A DNA stretch of 64,000 bases from Pectobacterium carotovorum (GCF_033898505.1 NZ_JAXAFK010000003.1:124001-188000), one strand, 5' to 3'. Shown: positions 53,560 through 62,698, counted from the stretch's first letter. Notes: generated by a model from the letters alone, not told the origin. Numbers and translations are program-made.

Positions 53560-54383
53560 ATCCCCTCCCGTCTACACTCAGCTGTGTGATACCACGGGGT
53601 ATCTCTATTGCTGATATCGAAATCCAGTTTAAAAATAACAAACGTCCCGTTGGCGGCGGGGTTCATATCGCTTTCGATAGTGAGTCGCGCCCCCGGCCTG
53701 CTGGATGGATCCAGAAGATATTTAACTTTAATCCCCTGCTCCGTGACCTCTGGAATACCAATCAACCCAGAATGTTTATTCAGGCTAACAGATGAATTTT
53801 TTAGTGGTTCGTCCCTGTTTTTCACCACAAGCCGATCATCGTCGATGTACGCGTTATAGCTCCCAGCACTCGCCAGCCGGTCCACTTGTTTCAGCTTTGC
53901 GCCGGTGTAGTTGTAGTTGCTTACCTGCTTATCCTGCGCCTGAAAATCCAGTGTCAAATCCATGCTGATGGCCGCATCTCCAGCAATCTTTGTGAGGGGT
54001 ACGGTGGATGCGTAACTCCCAGAAATCATATCTGTCATGAAAAACACACCAGTACGGGCTTTCATTGTCAGCATCACATCAGGTGGTTGCGATGGTGTAC
54101 AGCCGATAATGTCACCCTCAAACATTTTAAACGTGCCGTAACTACGCCGTCCGGCATACAGGACGACGCGCTTACGCTTGCGCGGCCAGTTATAAGGGGA
54201 TGTCTCGGTAATGAGGTAATCGCGGGTGGTTTTTTTGAGATTGCCGATTTTTATCGTGCATTCGTTTTGCAGAGTGTTCGCCGTTTTGCTGCCCGTAGCC
54301 GAGATATACAGATCGGTAAAGACGTGCATTCGTCCATCTATCTCGATCTCGCAGCGAATAAGGCGCGGATCGATTTCATTCAT
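53538..54383 (-). CDS. Baseplate hub protein
   Basis: 281 residues. RCEIEIDGRMHVFTDLYISATG at the start and RLTIESDMNPAANGTFVIFKLDFDISNRDTPWYHTAEC at the end are like hub proteins of the gpD/gp27 type that hold the spike. Directly upstream of the spike gene and overlapping it, with a four-base overlap to the small protein before it, consistent with coupled translation of the hub complex. Confidence 0.8.
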   Translation of the reverse strand: MNEIDPRLIRCEIEIDGRMHVFTDLYISATGSKTANTLQNECTIKIGNLKKTTRDYLITETSPYNWPRKRKRVVLYAGRRSYGTFKMFEGDIIGCTPSQPPDVMLTMKARTGVFFMTDMISGSYASTVPLTKIAGDAAISMDLTLDFQAQDKQVSNYNYTGAKLKQVDRLASAGSYNAYIDDDRLVVKNRDEPLKNSSVSLNKHSGLIGIPEVTEQGIKVKYLLDPSSRPGARLTIESDMNPAANGTFVIFKLDFDISNRDTPWYHTAECRREGMWQTPLL

Positions 54384-54682
54384 AGTTCACTCGCTGGAAT
54401 GTAATACAGCTCATGTCCTGCACCAAACGCCGTGTAATACGGGTATTCGTCGTTGGTTGTCACGAACATGAAATTCCCGAACCTGCCTGCCATATGTCCG
54501 GGGAGTAACATGGTGCTCGGCATAGCACGCTGATTCTGAATTAGTAAAACATCATCCCGCTCAATGCTAATCGCCATCATCTCGGCAGTTAGCGCCTTTA
54601 TCGTGATGGCATAACGTGAATTATCAAGACGGATAGTGAGCGACTGGTTAGGTAATTCTTCGAGTGGTAATTTATTTGCCAT
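54380..54682 (-). CDS. Small baseplate protein (plug-like)
   Basis: 100 residues from the ATG at 54682, which has GAGGAAG upstream; a longer frame reaching 54784 overlaps the preceding gene and has no ribosome site. The protein is beta-rich: LTIRLDNSRYAITIKAL, then GRFGNFMFVTTNDEYPYYTAFGAGHELYYI. Proteins of this size between the tape-measure/Dit-like genes and the hub are called baseplate plug proteins in related phages; the assignment rests mainly on position. Confidence 0.7.
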   Translation of the reverse strand: MANKLPLEELPNQSLTIRLDNSRYAITIKALTAEMMAISIERDDVLLIQNQRAMPSTMLLPGHMAGRFGNFMFVTTNDEYPYYTAFGAGHELYYIPASEL

Positions 54683-54692
54683 TTTAACTTCC

Positions 54693-55229
54693 TCACCATT
54701 TAAATACTTCTTTCGCTTTATCAATGGCGGCAGATCCCCCAGATAACAGGACCGTTTCTTTATTTCCTGCCTTTTGTTCACCACGATTAACGGTGCTGGA
54801 ATCCTTTGGGTCTTTAACTTTTCTCGGCGGCAATGCCTGGTACTGCGTTTCTACCAGAATCGTTTCCTTGAATCGCAACACGATAGGGATCATGTCGGCG
54901 TTCGTTGGGTCTTCTTCGTGCGGCATAGCCGACATTGCCATACTGGGATAAACACCGGAACGGGTGTTTATTGAAAATAGCTCGGTGCTGGTGAACGCCT
55001 GCCGGATTTCGGTATAGAGGCTGTTAGATTGGGCTACAGGGATCAACGCCGCTATCTCAATCTCAATGGGCAGAATAATGCGATGGTCGGTTATGGTGCT
55101 GCCGTCCTCCAACGGGTGTTCCATCATCTTGGCGTCGCGGATGATGGACGCTTTCAGCACCGTGATGCCATCAAACCGGTGATTAAAGTCAGCGTCATAA
55201 ACGCCGTACAGCTCAGTATTTTCTTTCAT
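54693..55229 (-). CDS. Baseplate/tail-tip protein after the tape measure
   Basis: 178 residues. Opens with GVYDADFNHRFDGITVLKASIIRDAKMMEHPLEDGSTITDH, a pattern of the Dit-like/gp53-type amino-terminal domain found after tape-measure genes in myoviruses, followed by a helical region and a linker with SSTVNRGEQKAGNKE. Probably joins the tail tube end to the baseplate. Four-base overlap with the tape-measure gene. Confidence 0.7.
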   Translation of the reverse strand: MKENTELYGVYDADFNHRFDGITVLKASIIRDAKMMEHPLEDGSTITDHRIILPIEIEIAALIPVAQSNSLYTEIRQAFTSTELFSINTRSGVYPSMAMSAMPHEEDPTNADMIPIVLRFKETILVETQYQALPPRKVKDPKDSSTVNRGEQKAGNKETVLLSGGSAAIDKAKEVFKW

Positions 55230-56779
55230 GCCGCAAAGCCATCATCATAGTGAGAAATCGATCCCTGCAAATCCCCGCCTATAGAGTTAGCGATACCCTG
55301 CGAGTCCGTCGCCTGGGTGTTTACCTCCATATGGTCTATCCGCACTTCGGTTTTCCGGCTCTCCGTTCTGCTGGAGTTTGTGATTGAATTGCTGGTCATG
55401 GCGTTGACCGGGTTACTGTCGATGCTTTTTAGCTGCGATTGTCCGCCGTAAGTGGGGTCAGTTGGTGCGTCCTCCCAGCCCAGCCGCGGCTGTTTACTTG
55501 CAGCGATCTCGGCCTGCTTGACTTCGTTTTCGCCAGCACCAAACCACCCTTTGATTGTTCTCCATGCATCCCCGATTTTCGCAAATCCTTTCAGAGCCAC
55601 ACCCACGACGCCAAGAATGATTTTCTCCAGCCCTTGCCATAGCAGCGCCAGTCCCTTTCCCGCATCACTGATAAAATCAAAGATGGTATCGCCAGCGCCT
55701 TCCCACAACAGAGCATCAAACAGTGATTTAATCTCGTTTTTCAGCCCCTCCAAAAATTGGATAGGGTCAGTAAACAACATCACCAGCGCATCCCACAGAC
55801 CAACAACGATCTCTTTCAGTACCTCAAGCACCTGGCCTAAAATCGGGAATTCTTTCACCAGGCGGCCAGTCACGCTATCCATGCCGTTGAAGTAGCCGAT
55901 CACATCAGCAATCACCAGCGCCAGCGCACCAAACGCCGCCGCTATCAGCAATATCGGCCATGTGGCCGCGATAGTTGCGATCGCCGCCTTTATCATTGCC
56001 GGGAGATAGACCGCCGTAATAACCCCGCCGAGCGCAATGAAGAAGTGAGTTACCGCCTCCTGATTTTCACTAACCCACGCCGAAACCTTGTTCCATGAGT
56101 CCAGCAGTTTTTCAAATATGGGGATCAGCGCAGTGCCAATTTGCATCTTCATTCCGTCGAACTGCATTTTTAGTGAGCGGAGTTTTTGATTAAACCGATC
56201 GGCCTGCTCCACCTGTTCCTTTGTGATGACGCCCTGCTCTTTCTGTTTCTTCAGCAGCTCCTCAACACTGACCTTTCCTTTACGCAACAGCTCGATCGTT
56301 CCCTCATCCAACCCCACCATCGCCCCCAAACGCTGGGCGCGGAAACTGCTCATGCCGCCTAATACTTTGCTGTAGCGAAGCAGTGCCGCTTCAGGGTCGC
56401 GGAAACGCTGCGCGAGATTCTTCATCGTCCCTGTAAACGCCTCGGCATCACCGCCGCTTTCTTTAACTGCGTTACGCCACGCATCCAGCGTGGACACATT
56501 GACGTTCATCTGTCGCGCCTGCATGCCTAGCGCGCTGGTAGTTTCAGCCGCAGTGAGGGCCAGCGCTTTCGCGCCGGCCAGCGTTAATGTCACCCCTAGT
56601 AGGCCAGCGGCGGATTTCGCTAATCCCAGAAATGATGAGCCGAGTTTTTCCGCTGCCGCATCGGTACCGGATACCGTATCCTTTAGCTCATCAGCTTTCT
56701 TTTCGGCCTCATCCAGCCCTTTGTTTAAGCTGGACGCATCAGCGGCAAACGTGTAATAAAACGCTTCTAAAAGACTCAC
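55226..56779 (-). CDS. Tail tape-measure protein
   Basis: 517 residues from a GTG that overlaps the stop of the frameshift product (GTGA). A helical amino half with LDEAEKKADELKDTVSGTDAAAEKLGSSF and a lysozyme-free middle containing two long hydrophobic segments (IALGGVITAVYLPAMIKAAIATIAATWPILLIAAAFGALALVIADVIG region, 240-300) are typical. It sets tail length; 517 residues predicts a short tail. Encoded immediately after the tail chaperone pair, as usual. Confidence 0.9.
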   Translation of the reverse strand: MSLLEAFYYTFAADASSLNKGLDEAEKKADELKDTVSGTDAAAEKLGSSFLGLAKSAAGLLGVTLTLAGAKALALTAAETTSALGMQARQMNVNVSTLDAWRNAVKESGGDAEAFTGTMKNLAQRFRDPEAALLRYSKVLGGMSSFRAQRLGAMVGLDEGTIELLRKGKVSVEELLKKQKEQGVITKEQVEQADRFNQKLRSLKMQFDGMKMQIGTALIPIFEKLLDSWNKVSAWVSENQEAVTHFFIALGGVITAVYLPAMIKAAIATIAATWPILLIAAAFGALALVIADVIGYFNGMDSVTGRLVKEFPILGQVLEVLKEIVVGLWDALVMLFTDPIQFLEGLKNEIKSLFDALLWEGAGDTIFDFISDAGKGLALLWQGLEKIILGVVGVALKGFAKIGDAWRTIKGWFGAGENEVKQAEIAASKQPRLGWEDAPTDPTYGGQSQLKSIDSNPVNAMTSNSITNSSRTESRKTEVRIDHMEVNTQATDSQGIANSIGGDLQGSISHYDDGFAA

Positions 56780-57317
56780 TTTTTACCCCTTTGCGCATGT
56801 TCCATCGCCAGCATTTCATTAACACGCCGGATAACAATGATTTCATGCATATCCATTGCTTCAGCCAGCGTGTAATCGTGTTTCAGTTCGCGGAGCGTTG
56901 CGAATCCTTCCCCGACAATTGCGCCAACAAATCCGTTAACGTTCGGGAAATCGACCGCTGGAATTTGGCTTTCAAGTCGTCGAGGAACCGTAACGCGCCG
57001 CCGTTCCTGAAAAAACTACAGTTGTACTCCATCATGGCCCATTCGATTTTTAACAGCGTCTCGAAATCCGGCACATGGTTGTTCACCAGCTCTTTCGTGC
57101 TCAGCACCAGATGCCCTGAATCGGTCTTCACCGCAACGCATGACATCAGCTTCAGCATTAGCGCCTCATTGGTGCTGTACTCGCCGATCTTCGGTGAGGC
57201 TGATAACGGGTACTGTGTGACAATTTCCCGTCCCAAAATGGCGGGGAACTTGCTCAGGACAAACGTTTTTGTCCCGCCGTCCGCCAGCGGGAATTCTTTT
57301 TCAATCGGTTCCAGCAT
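56776..57317 (-). CDS. Tail assembly chaperone, -1 frameshift product (gpG-GT type)
   Basis: Reading 103 codons in the zero frame and then shifting by -1 at T TTT TTC (57009-57015) gives one open product of about 180 residues that ends at 56776. The extension contains GFVGAIVGEGFATLRELKHDYTLAEAMDMH and a last stretch IRRVNEMLAMEHAQRGKK. Its stop overlaps the tape-measure GTG. Slippery-site fusions of the two chaperones just before the tape measure are general in long-tailed phages. Confidence 0.8.
56883..57317 (-). CDS. Tail assembly chaperone, zero-frame product
   Basis: 144 residues. It begins [26 protein letters not shown], carries an EYSTNEALMLKLMSCVAV helix and ends in the frame that runs past the slippery site to a stop at 56883. 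By position and size it corresponds to the gpG-like chaperone that coats the tape measure. It overlaps the tube gene stop by one base. Confidence 0.85.
   Translation of the reverse strand: MLEPIEKEFPLADGGTKTFVLSKFPAILGREIVTQYPLSASPKIGEYSTNEALMLKLMSCVAVKTDSGHLVLSTKELVNNHVPDFETLLKIEWAMMEYNCSFFRNGGALRFLDDLKAKFQRSISRTLTDLLAQLSGKDSQRSAN
57009..57015 (-). promoter_or_regulatory. Slippery heptamer for programmed -1 frameshift
   Basis: T TTT TTC in frame with the chaperone codons AGT-TTT-TTC. A -1 slip leads into a frame that stays open for 77 codons and stops exactly at the tape-measure start. Confidence 0.8.
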
Positions 57318-57760
57318 TATGAGCCCACCTGATTTTCAAACTTAAACACATAGGGTTTCGTTTTCAGTCGCCCGGCGCTCGCCGCACTATTTCCCAGCAT
57401 TGCATCGGTGAGCCTGCCGTTTGATAGTGTTCGGGTGCTGCCGTCCGGGTAGATCGCCGTCATAGTGATCACGTCGCGCGCGGGGATTTTCCCTTTCGCA
57501 ACGCGATTTGCTTCAGCGAGGATGGCGAGATTTTTGTCATCGTCGCCGTTAGGGATGATGTTCAGTGTAATAGCCAGCGGTTGGGCCACACTCCATGTCA
57601 CCATGTCGCCATTTAACCCCATACCGACATCAGCCAACTGCTGAGAGGGACTATCGAACGGATCAGCGTCGTCCGCGAATTGCGTAACATTAAACCCGCT
57701 GGGGAATGTAGTAGAGGCCCGGATATTCACCGTCAGGCCAAAGCCGGAAATATCTGACAT
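57317..57760 (-). CDS. Tail tube protein (DUF3277 type)
   Basis: 147 residues, beta-rich. DUF3277-like features: [29 protein letters not shown] near the start, [19 protein letters not shown] in the middle and [15 protein letters not shown] at the end. It lies between the sheath and chaperone genes, the usual place of the tube gene in contractile-tail phages. It would form the inner tube through which DNA passes. Confidence 0.88.
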   Translation of the reverse strand: MSDISGFGLTVNIRASTTFPSGFNVTQFADDADPFDSPSQQLADVGMGLNGDMVTWSVAQPLAITLNIIPNGDDDKNLAILAEANRVAKGKIPARDVITMTAIYPDGSTRTLSNGRLTDAMLGNSAASAGRLKTKPYVFKFENQVGS

Positions 57761-57773
57761 TGTTCAGCTCCTG

Positions 57774-59267
57774 TTAGATTAATACGTGAGTACCCAGCAC
57801 GCGGCGGATCGAGTCGTCTTTGCTGTAAATCAGCGAGTAAACGCACTGCCACTCAATCCTGCCATCCGGCATTTCAACCTGACTCATCACCGCATCCAGC
57901 CAATAGCCGATGTTTTGCACCTGATGCCAGGCGGTATCATCACCGGTCATTTGCGTGATGTAGAGCTTCTGGGTTGTGTTTAAGGTTTTACCCACACTGA
58001 TGACGCCATTTAAAAGCGCACTATCGACAGGCGTTTGCAGTGTGGTCAGGATTTGCGATCGTCCGCTGATGTTTGCCGGAATGCGACCGATTGATAATTG
58101 CAGCGTTAAAACAGCAATCGCGCACTGGTCTTTCAGCCACTGCTCATTGGCGTGAACGTTCATATCCACTGGCGCTGTCGAGCCTCCCATCAACACACCA
58201 CGCTGGAAAAAATCAATCGCCTGTCCGGCTGTTTGGGTGCGTCCGTAGTAGTTCACTCGCTGGGCATCGAATTGCGTCGCTTTTTGCGTCGTAGTGACTT
58301 TCGGCGACACACCGGGCAGTTGCTTATACATGTAGTTGATAACGCCGTTGCGGACGCTGTAGTTCGTCGCCGCCATGAGCGTTCCGGGGATCTGATCGTC
58401 GTAATCGCTGTTGGCAGCAGAAACCAGAGTCAGGGACACACTGGCGACCGACAGTAACGCGGCGCTGATGCTGGCCGCGGTGTTTTCTGTCGTTCGCGCC
58501 AGCAGCATGTACATAACGTTTTTTTCAGCATTCGCCTCTGCCAGCGTAACCAGGTCATTAAGCTCCAGGTCGCGCGTAAACAAAAAGGTGCCGTAGTTGT
58601 TGCTGATATCGGCGGCTGCGGCCACGCTTTCCGATTCGGTTAATGCCGCCGCAACACCGCGAATAACCTCGCCGTTAGACAGCCCCAGCGCATCAGAAAC
58701 CGCGCCTGTATCAAACGTAATGGCGACAGCCTCCGCTGTGCCGCCCGTCACGATAAAGCGCGACTGAGTGGCATCATACGTTACCGTGACAGCCGCAAAC
58801 ACGGTAACGTCTGCAACTGCACGTAATGCGGTCTGCAACGCTGTAGCGGCTGCGGCTAACGTGGCAACACTGGACAGGTTTACGCTGCCAGTAGTGAATG
58901 CCACGCCATCCACATCGCCCGATACTACGCCGCTGGCCTGCTGAAGATTGGCAATCTGATAAACCGCTTTTGCGCCGAGCGTTAACGGGGCGTTCGTGGC
59001 ATTCTGATCGCGAGCAAACGACAATTTTGAGGGCTGAACGATGAGCGGCGAGATGTAGTTGAAATATTTCACCGCGCGCCGGTACTCTTCCGACGCGGTT
59101 CCGAAATACGCGCCCACACTGTCCGAATCAGTGAATTCCATAATGCTATCTGGCGACACCAGAATATTAGGCGTGAAGATGCGCAAGATCAGATCGCGCG
59201 CCCGGACGTTGTTACCGCCACCGACGCCAGACGTGATTTTGACATAATGACCGATATCAATTGCCAT
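57774..59267 (-). CDS. Contractile tail sheath protein (DUF3383 type)
   Basis: 497 residues from the ATG at 59267 (AGAGGA upstream); the frame is open further but begins in the gene before. The start MAIDIGHYVKITSGVGGGNNV and the middle EFTDSDSVGAYFGTASEEYRRAVKYF match DUF3383 sheath proteins; MAATNYSVRNGVINYMYKQLPGVSPKVTTTQKA lies in the carboxyl half. The presence of a sheath shows that the prophage is a myovirus. Confidence 0.92.
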   Translation of the reverse strand: MAIDIGHYVKITSGVGGGNNVRARDLILRIFTPNILVSPDSIMEFTDSDSVGAYFGTASEEYRRAVKYFNYISPLIVQPSKLSFARDQNATNAPLTLGAKAVYQIANLQQASGVVSGDVDGVAFTTGSVNLSSVATLAAAATALQTALRAVADVTVFAAVTVTYDATQSRFIVTGGTAEAVAITFDTGAVSDALGLSNGEVIRGVAAALTESESVAAAADISNNYGTFLFTRDLELNDLVTLAEANAEKNVMYMLLARTTENTAASISAALLSVASVSLTLVSAANSDYDDQIPGTLMAATNYSVRNGVINYMYKQLPGVSPKVTTTQKATQFDAQRVNYYGRTQTAGQAIDFFQRGVLMGGSTAPVDMNVHANEQWLKDQCAIAVLTLQLSIGRIPANISGRSQILTTLQTPVDSALLNGVISVGKTLNTTQKLYITQMTGDDTAWHQVQNIGYWLDAVMSQVEMPDGRIEWQCVYSLIYSKDDSIRRVLGTHVLI

Positions 59268-59280
59268 TGTGATTCCTCTG

Positions 59281-59820
59281 TTAAACCCGACCAGATCGCC
59301 AGTGTGTAGACTCAACGGCGGGTATCTCTGTTGTATAAACGTCGGTGTGATTGAATTGAATGTCGAACATCGGCCGGTGCTCATAACCGGCCGTGTCGCC
59401 ACTAATCGGGGTGTTATTGACGGTGCCAATGCGAGTGATGTTTGCACCACCAGCAATGAGCGCGGATTGAAATTCTGGAGAGCGCACGACGCGTGCCGCA
59501 GTCTTGACCAAATCAGCAGGCGTTACAGCATTAGGATCTGTGTCGTCATAAACCATTGAGCCGCTGATTTGATAACTGGTCAGCATCACTTCGGTTGTTA
59601 TGCGTCGTAAGATCTGCGCGTCGCTGTCCCACTCTTCGCGGTGTCCGGGGCTGCCCGTTGGTGAGTCCGTGATTTTATGCAGGTAAAGCGTCATGGCTGA
59701 CGACAGCCCCTGCACGGTTGGCTGGTAGCTCTGCCAGACGTTAACACTACTAAAACCCTGCATAACCAGCCCAGCCAATAACTCCCTGCGCACTAATGCC
59801 ATCAGGTCGTTATCGCGCAT
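59281..59820 (-). CDS. Tail completion/terminator-like protein
   Basis: 179 residues from the ATG at 59820, which shares its A with the previous stop (TGATG overlap); an upstream start inside that gene is not needed. Pattern: ALVRRELLAGLVMQGFSSVNVWQSYQPTVQG then SAMTLYLHKITDS, found in the LIC_12616/DUF-type proteins that sit between head-closure and sheath genes. Probably closes the tail tube at the head end. Confidence 0.75.
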   Translation of the reverse strand: MRDNDLMALVRRELLAGLVMQGFSSVNVWQSYQPTVQGLSSAMTLYLHKITDSPTGSPGHREEWDSDAQILRRITTEVMLTSYQISGSMVYDDTDPNAVTPADLVKTAARVVRSPEFQSALIAGGANITRIGTVNNTPISGDTAGYEHRPMFDIQFNHTDVYTTEIPAVESTHWRSGRV

Positions 59821-60185
59821 CAGGCAGCCTCCAGCGTAACGACACTCCAGCCGTCCTGATTTTCCCAATCCTCAACATCGATGACGTGATATCGCCGTCC
59901 GGCGTACTCAATTTCATCACCGCTGGCGTCACGCTCTACGCCGAGCACGGACTGAGGCACGATCCATTCAATGTGTTTCTTGCTGACATCAAGGCCGAGC
60001 TGAGCCACCTTGATTTGTGGGATGGCCTGCGCGCTGCCTTTTTTGACAACCACGCCCGGATCAAATCGGGTCACCAGCACACCGTTTGATAGCGTGTCAC
60101 GCTGTCCGCTGTCGCGGTAATAGGTGACAGATTGAGATCCGATAGCACCCAGTGCCATGTTTAAAATATTTGCGCCTGGAATCAT
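59820..60185 (-). CDS. Head-tail joining protein (head closure type)
   Basis: 121 residues, beta-rich, with GVLVTRFDPGVVVKKGSAQAIPQIKVAQLGLDVSKKH and IEYAGRRYHVIDVEDWENQDGWSVVTL near the end. The size and place between gp10-like and tail-completion genes point to a head-closure or stopper protein. Four-base overlap with the preceding gene. Confidence 0.65.
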   Translation of the reverse strand: MIPGANILNMALGAIGSQSVTYYRDSGQRDTLSNGVLVTRFDPGVVVKKGSAQAIPQIKVAQLGLDVSKKHIEWIVPQSVLGVERDASGDEIEYAGRRYHVIDVEDWENQDGWSVVTLEAA

Positions 60186-60676
60186 GTATCCCCCTCGGTG
60201 ATAACGTGCGTGAGCGTTGTCAGCATGTAGCCTGAATCGTTAAGCGGCTTTACAGAAATAACCTTTGCTTTGCCGCTGGCACGTCGCGCGCGCGCCTTTA
60301 ACGTACTGGTGGCAAGGGGTGGGGTGAGTATCTGTGTGATTTTTTTGCGGACATCACCAGACGCCAGCGCCCCCATAGCCTCCATAAGCTGGGCGGCGGT
60401 GCGGGTTCCGCGCATGACAGCAGAAAAACCGCTTTTCATGGTTTTATCCCAGTCGCCTTTTTTTTCCGCCTGGGTGCTGCGCATGAACGATCGCGGCGGA
60501 ATGCCCATTTTTTCGCTGCCGTATTCCTGCACAACAGCGATCCCCGCAACCGGCTTACCGTCAGCATAACGGGCGCTTTCCATCCATCCCACGCGAGCCT
60601 GCATCTTATCCAGCGCCGCTAATTCTCGCCGGATACGCGCGGCATTCTCACCGCCACTGCTGCGCCACGTTCCCAT
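60182..60676 (-). CDS. Neck protein (HK97 gp10-like)
   Basis: 164 residues. ARVGWMESARYADGKPVAGIAVVQEYGSEKMGIPPRSFMRSTQAEKK follows the pattern of HK97 gp10-like and Mu-type neck proteins (GFGTSHxxPGQPPRPFLRP-like PPRSFMR). It ends in KPLNDSGYMLTTLTHVI, also a family feature (the D-S/TG-xL core). It joins the head to the tail. Confidence 0.82.
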   Translation of the reverse strand: MGTWRSSGGENAARIRRELAALDKMQARVGWMESARYADGKPVAGIAVVQEYGSEKMGIPPRSFMRSTQAEKKGDWDKTMKSGFSAVMRGTRTAAQLMEAMGALASGDVRKKITQILTPPLATSTLKARARRASGKAKVISVKPLNDSGYMLTTLTHVITEGDT

Positions 60677-61113
60677 CAGAAAAACACCCCGCCCACTTTT
60701 CGAAATGCGGAACGCTCAGGGAGTCCGCCGACATACGCGCCACCAGCAGCCTTGATGTTCAGTAGCGCCCACAGTTGCAGCCCGAACGGACTGGTGCTGA
60801 GCCAGAATTGCCACGCTGATTTTGCTGGTGGCGGCTGCATGGTGACAGAAACCTTACTGATCGTTGCCCCCGTCACGACATTTGCCGTTGTTTGCCCCTT
60901 TGCGATGAGGTGTGCCGACCACAGCAGGTGCGCCGTCATCAGGTACAGGGCGTTTTTCAGGCATTCGCCACGCAGCGTGCGTCCGGGACTGATGTAGCAC
61001 TGAGCCATCAAAAATTGCGCCTGTATCTGTTCGTCGGGAAACTCCACAGCATCAGATAGCGGCTGGAACGTCGCGCGAAACTGAGTTATATCCAGCGTGA
61101 TTTCTTCGCGCAT
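60676..61113 (-). CDS. DUF4054-type head-tail connector
   Basis: 145 residues. ITLDITQFRATFQPLSDAVEFPDEQIQAQFLMAQCYIS at the start and CLKNALYLMTAHLLWSAHLI near 55, then TISKVSVTMQPPPAKSAWQFWLSTSPFGLQLWALL, are the DUF4054 pattern. Such proteins form the adaptor ring under the portal. It ends one base into the next gene. Confidence 0.85.
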   Translation of the reverse strand: MREEITLDITQFRATFQPLSDAVEFPDEQIQAQFLMAQCYISPGRTLRGECLKNALYLMTAHLLWSAHLIAKGQTTANVVTGATISKVSVTMQPPPAKSAWQFWLSTSPFGLQLWALLNIKAAGGAYVGGLPERSAFRKVGGVFF

Positions 61114-61122
61114 GCGTCCCCC

Positions 61123-61491
61123 TTATTTTTTACGGGTAGCGGTTTGGGGTTTCGGTTCGTCTTCCTGACTAAAGTCCGCATCAGTCAGCGGCGCGGAGTT
61201 ATCCGCAGGGGTCATGTCTGCGGCGGCGCGTTCGGGATCGACGCTGGCCGCTTCCAATTGCACGAAGCCGTTTGCCAGGTGGCGGCGAAACACTGGGTGG
61301 CCGCTCAGTAATTCCGCTTCTTCATCGGTTATCTTGGTAGCGACACCGCGCGGTGTTTCCAGATTTTTCTTTGCAACGTTAGCGCCGCCATTGATTACGA
61401 TGACTTTTTCTACAGACGGCATATCGTTGGTTTTCTCACCGTAAAAGGTGTATGAAACGTCGGTGCTGATGGTTGAATAAACGTGAGGCAT
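61123..61491 (-). CDS. Phage hypothetical protein between capsid and connector genes
   Basis: 122 residues. A short amino region TISTDVSYTFYGEKTNDMPSV, a middle rich in charged residues and an acidic linker-like carboxyl end (ADMTPADNSAPLTDADFSQEDEPKPQTATRKK). I do not recognise a domain. In related phages a small protein at this place is a head-associated or decoration protein. Confidence 0.65.
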   Translation of the reverse strand: MPHVYSTISTDVSYTFYGEKTNDMPSVEKVIVINGGANVAKKNLETPRGVATKITDEEAELLSGHPVFRRHLANGFVQLEAASVDPERAAADMTPADNSAPLTDADFSQEDEPKPQTATRKK

Positions 61492-61507
61492 GTTTCTCTC
61501 CAGAAAT

Positions 61508-61528
61508 AAAAAAGGGGCCGAAGCCCCG
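61508..61528 (-). terminator. Intrinsic terminator after the major capsid gene
   Basis: On the minus strand GGGGC - TTCG - GCCCC followed by TTTTTT: a short stem with a UUCG tetraloop, 20 bases after the capsid stop. Confidence 0.85.
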
Positions 61529-61547
61529 CACGGATCAGTTGATGTGA

Positions 61548-62687
61548 TTACACGCCAATCATACGCACCACCAGCAGCGGACGTTTCAACAACGCCCCCG
61601 CCGTGGCGTTAGCGGAATCCTCAAGGTACGACTTGGCGCGCTTCTCCGTCCCCAGCGCGAGGTATTTGGCCGGAACAGCCTGCATCCACACCTGGCCGCC
61701 GTCATCGCTCACGCCATCATCGAATGATTCTGGGTACAGGTAGAGAACATTCTCCCCGCCCACGGCGTCATTCAGATCCGGCGCAGTGTCGATAGACACG
61801 TTCGGGTAGTTTTCTTTCAGCCACTGGCGGACAGAGTTACCGTACTGCGACGTAACGGTCAGGTACTGATTCAATCCGGTAGGCAGCGCCAGTTTTAACG
61901 GCGTGGTTTCCGGGTCGATGTTGTCCTGACACTGCACCTGTAGCGTCACCATTAGGCGGCGGATATCTGCCGTGATTTCGAGAAACGTTTTGGTTCCCCA
62001 CTTGGTGTTATTGCTTGCGCCGGGCGCTGCGGTCAGAGCCGGTAAAAGATTGGGCTCATTCAGGAAACCGAACGTGTTGTTTTGCCCGTTGTTGTAGCCG
62101 TAGAACCCCACGCGGTTACGTGCGATCTCCAGAGAGCGAGCAACCGAGATTCGTTTTTCCGCTGCTGACTGAATACGCGCGCGAGCTGTCCGCGCTTCCT
62201 CCAGCAAGCCCACCGAAAAGCCCAGTTCAAAACGAACGACAGTACGGCGAGCGTAATCCGCCTGCCATGACGCGAGCGGGATATTACCGTTATCAGTGTA
62301 CGGAACAGCATCACCGAGATTTTCCAGAATACCCTGGATGATTTCTTCATCTTCCCACGCTCCGACGGTTGCAATGCCCATCAGTTGATCGGCTTTTCGC
62401 GCAGCGGTAATGACGCGAACAAAACCCGGCAGCCACTCCTGCAAAAATTGCAGCGGCGTGGGCGTTCCCTGCGCCAGCAGGCCGGGCAGCGGTGACGGGT
62501 TCAACCCTACATCATTAGAGTCCAACCCGATCCCGTTAAGCATGTCGCGTGCATCACGATCGCTGATATGGATACCCAGCATCGATAATTCACGATGCGC
62601 ATGACGGGCGATATCTGCCCGGTTGATTTGTAGCGGGCGAACACGTTCAGATGTCAGCGCGCTATGAATTCGTGAAACTTGAGGCAT
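61548..62687 (-). CDS. Major capsid protein (DUF2184 type)
   Basis: 379 residues. The pattern is that of DUF2184 capsid proteins: an amino part with NRADIARHAHRELSMLGIHISDRDARDML, then GWEDEEI-like IATVGAWEDEEIIQGILENLGDAVPYTDNGNIP and KWGTKTFLEITADIRRLMVTL, with a G-loop near NVLYLYPESFDDGV. It should be the HK97-fold shell protein. It follows a cement protein gene and precedes small connector genes. Its strong downstream terminator could raise its expression over distal genes. Confidence 0.9.
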   Translation of the reverse strand: MPQVSRIHSALTSERVRPLQINRADIARHAHRELSMLGIHISDRDARDMLNGIGLDSNDVGLNPSPLPGLLAQGTPTPLQFLQEWLPGFVRVITAARKADQLMGIATVGAWEDEEIIQGILENLGDAVPYTDNGNIPLASWQADYARRTVVRFELGFSVGLLEEARTARARIQSAAEKRISVARSLEIARNRVGFYGYNNGQNNTFGFLNEPNLLPALTAAPGASNNTKWGTKTFLEITADIRRLMVTLQVQCQDNIDPETTPLKLALPTGLNQYLTVTSQYGNSVRQWLKENYPNVSIDTAPDLNDAVGGENVLYLYPESFDDGVSDDGGQVWMQAVPAKYLALGTEKRAKSYLEDSANATAGALLKRPLLVVRMIGV

Positions 62688-62698
62688 TGTGTTTTTCC

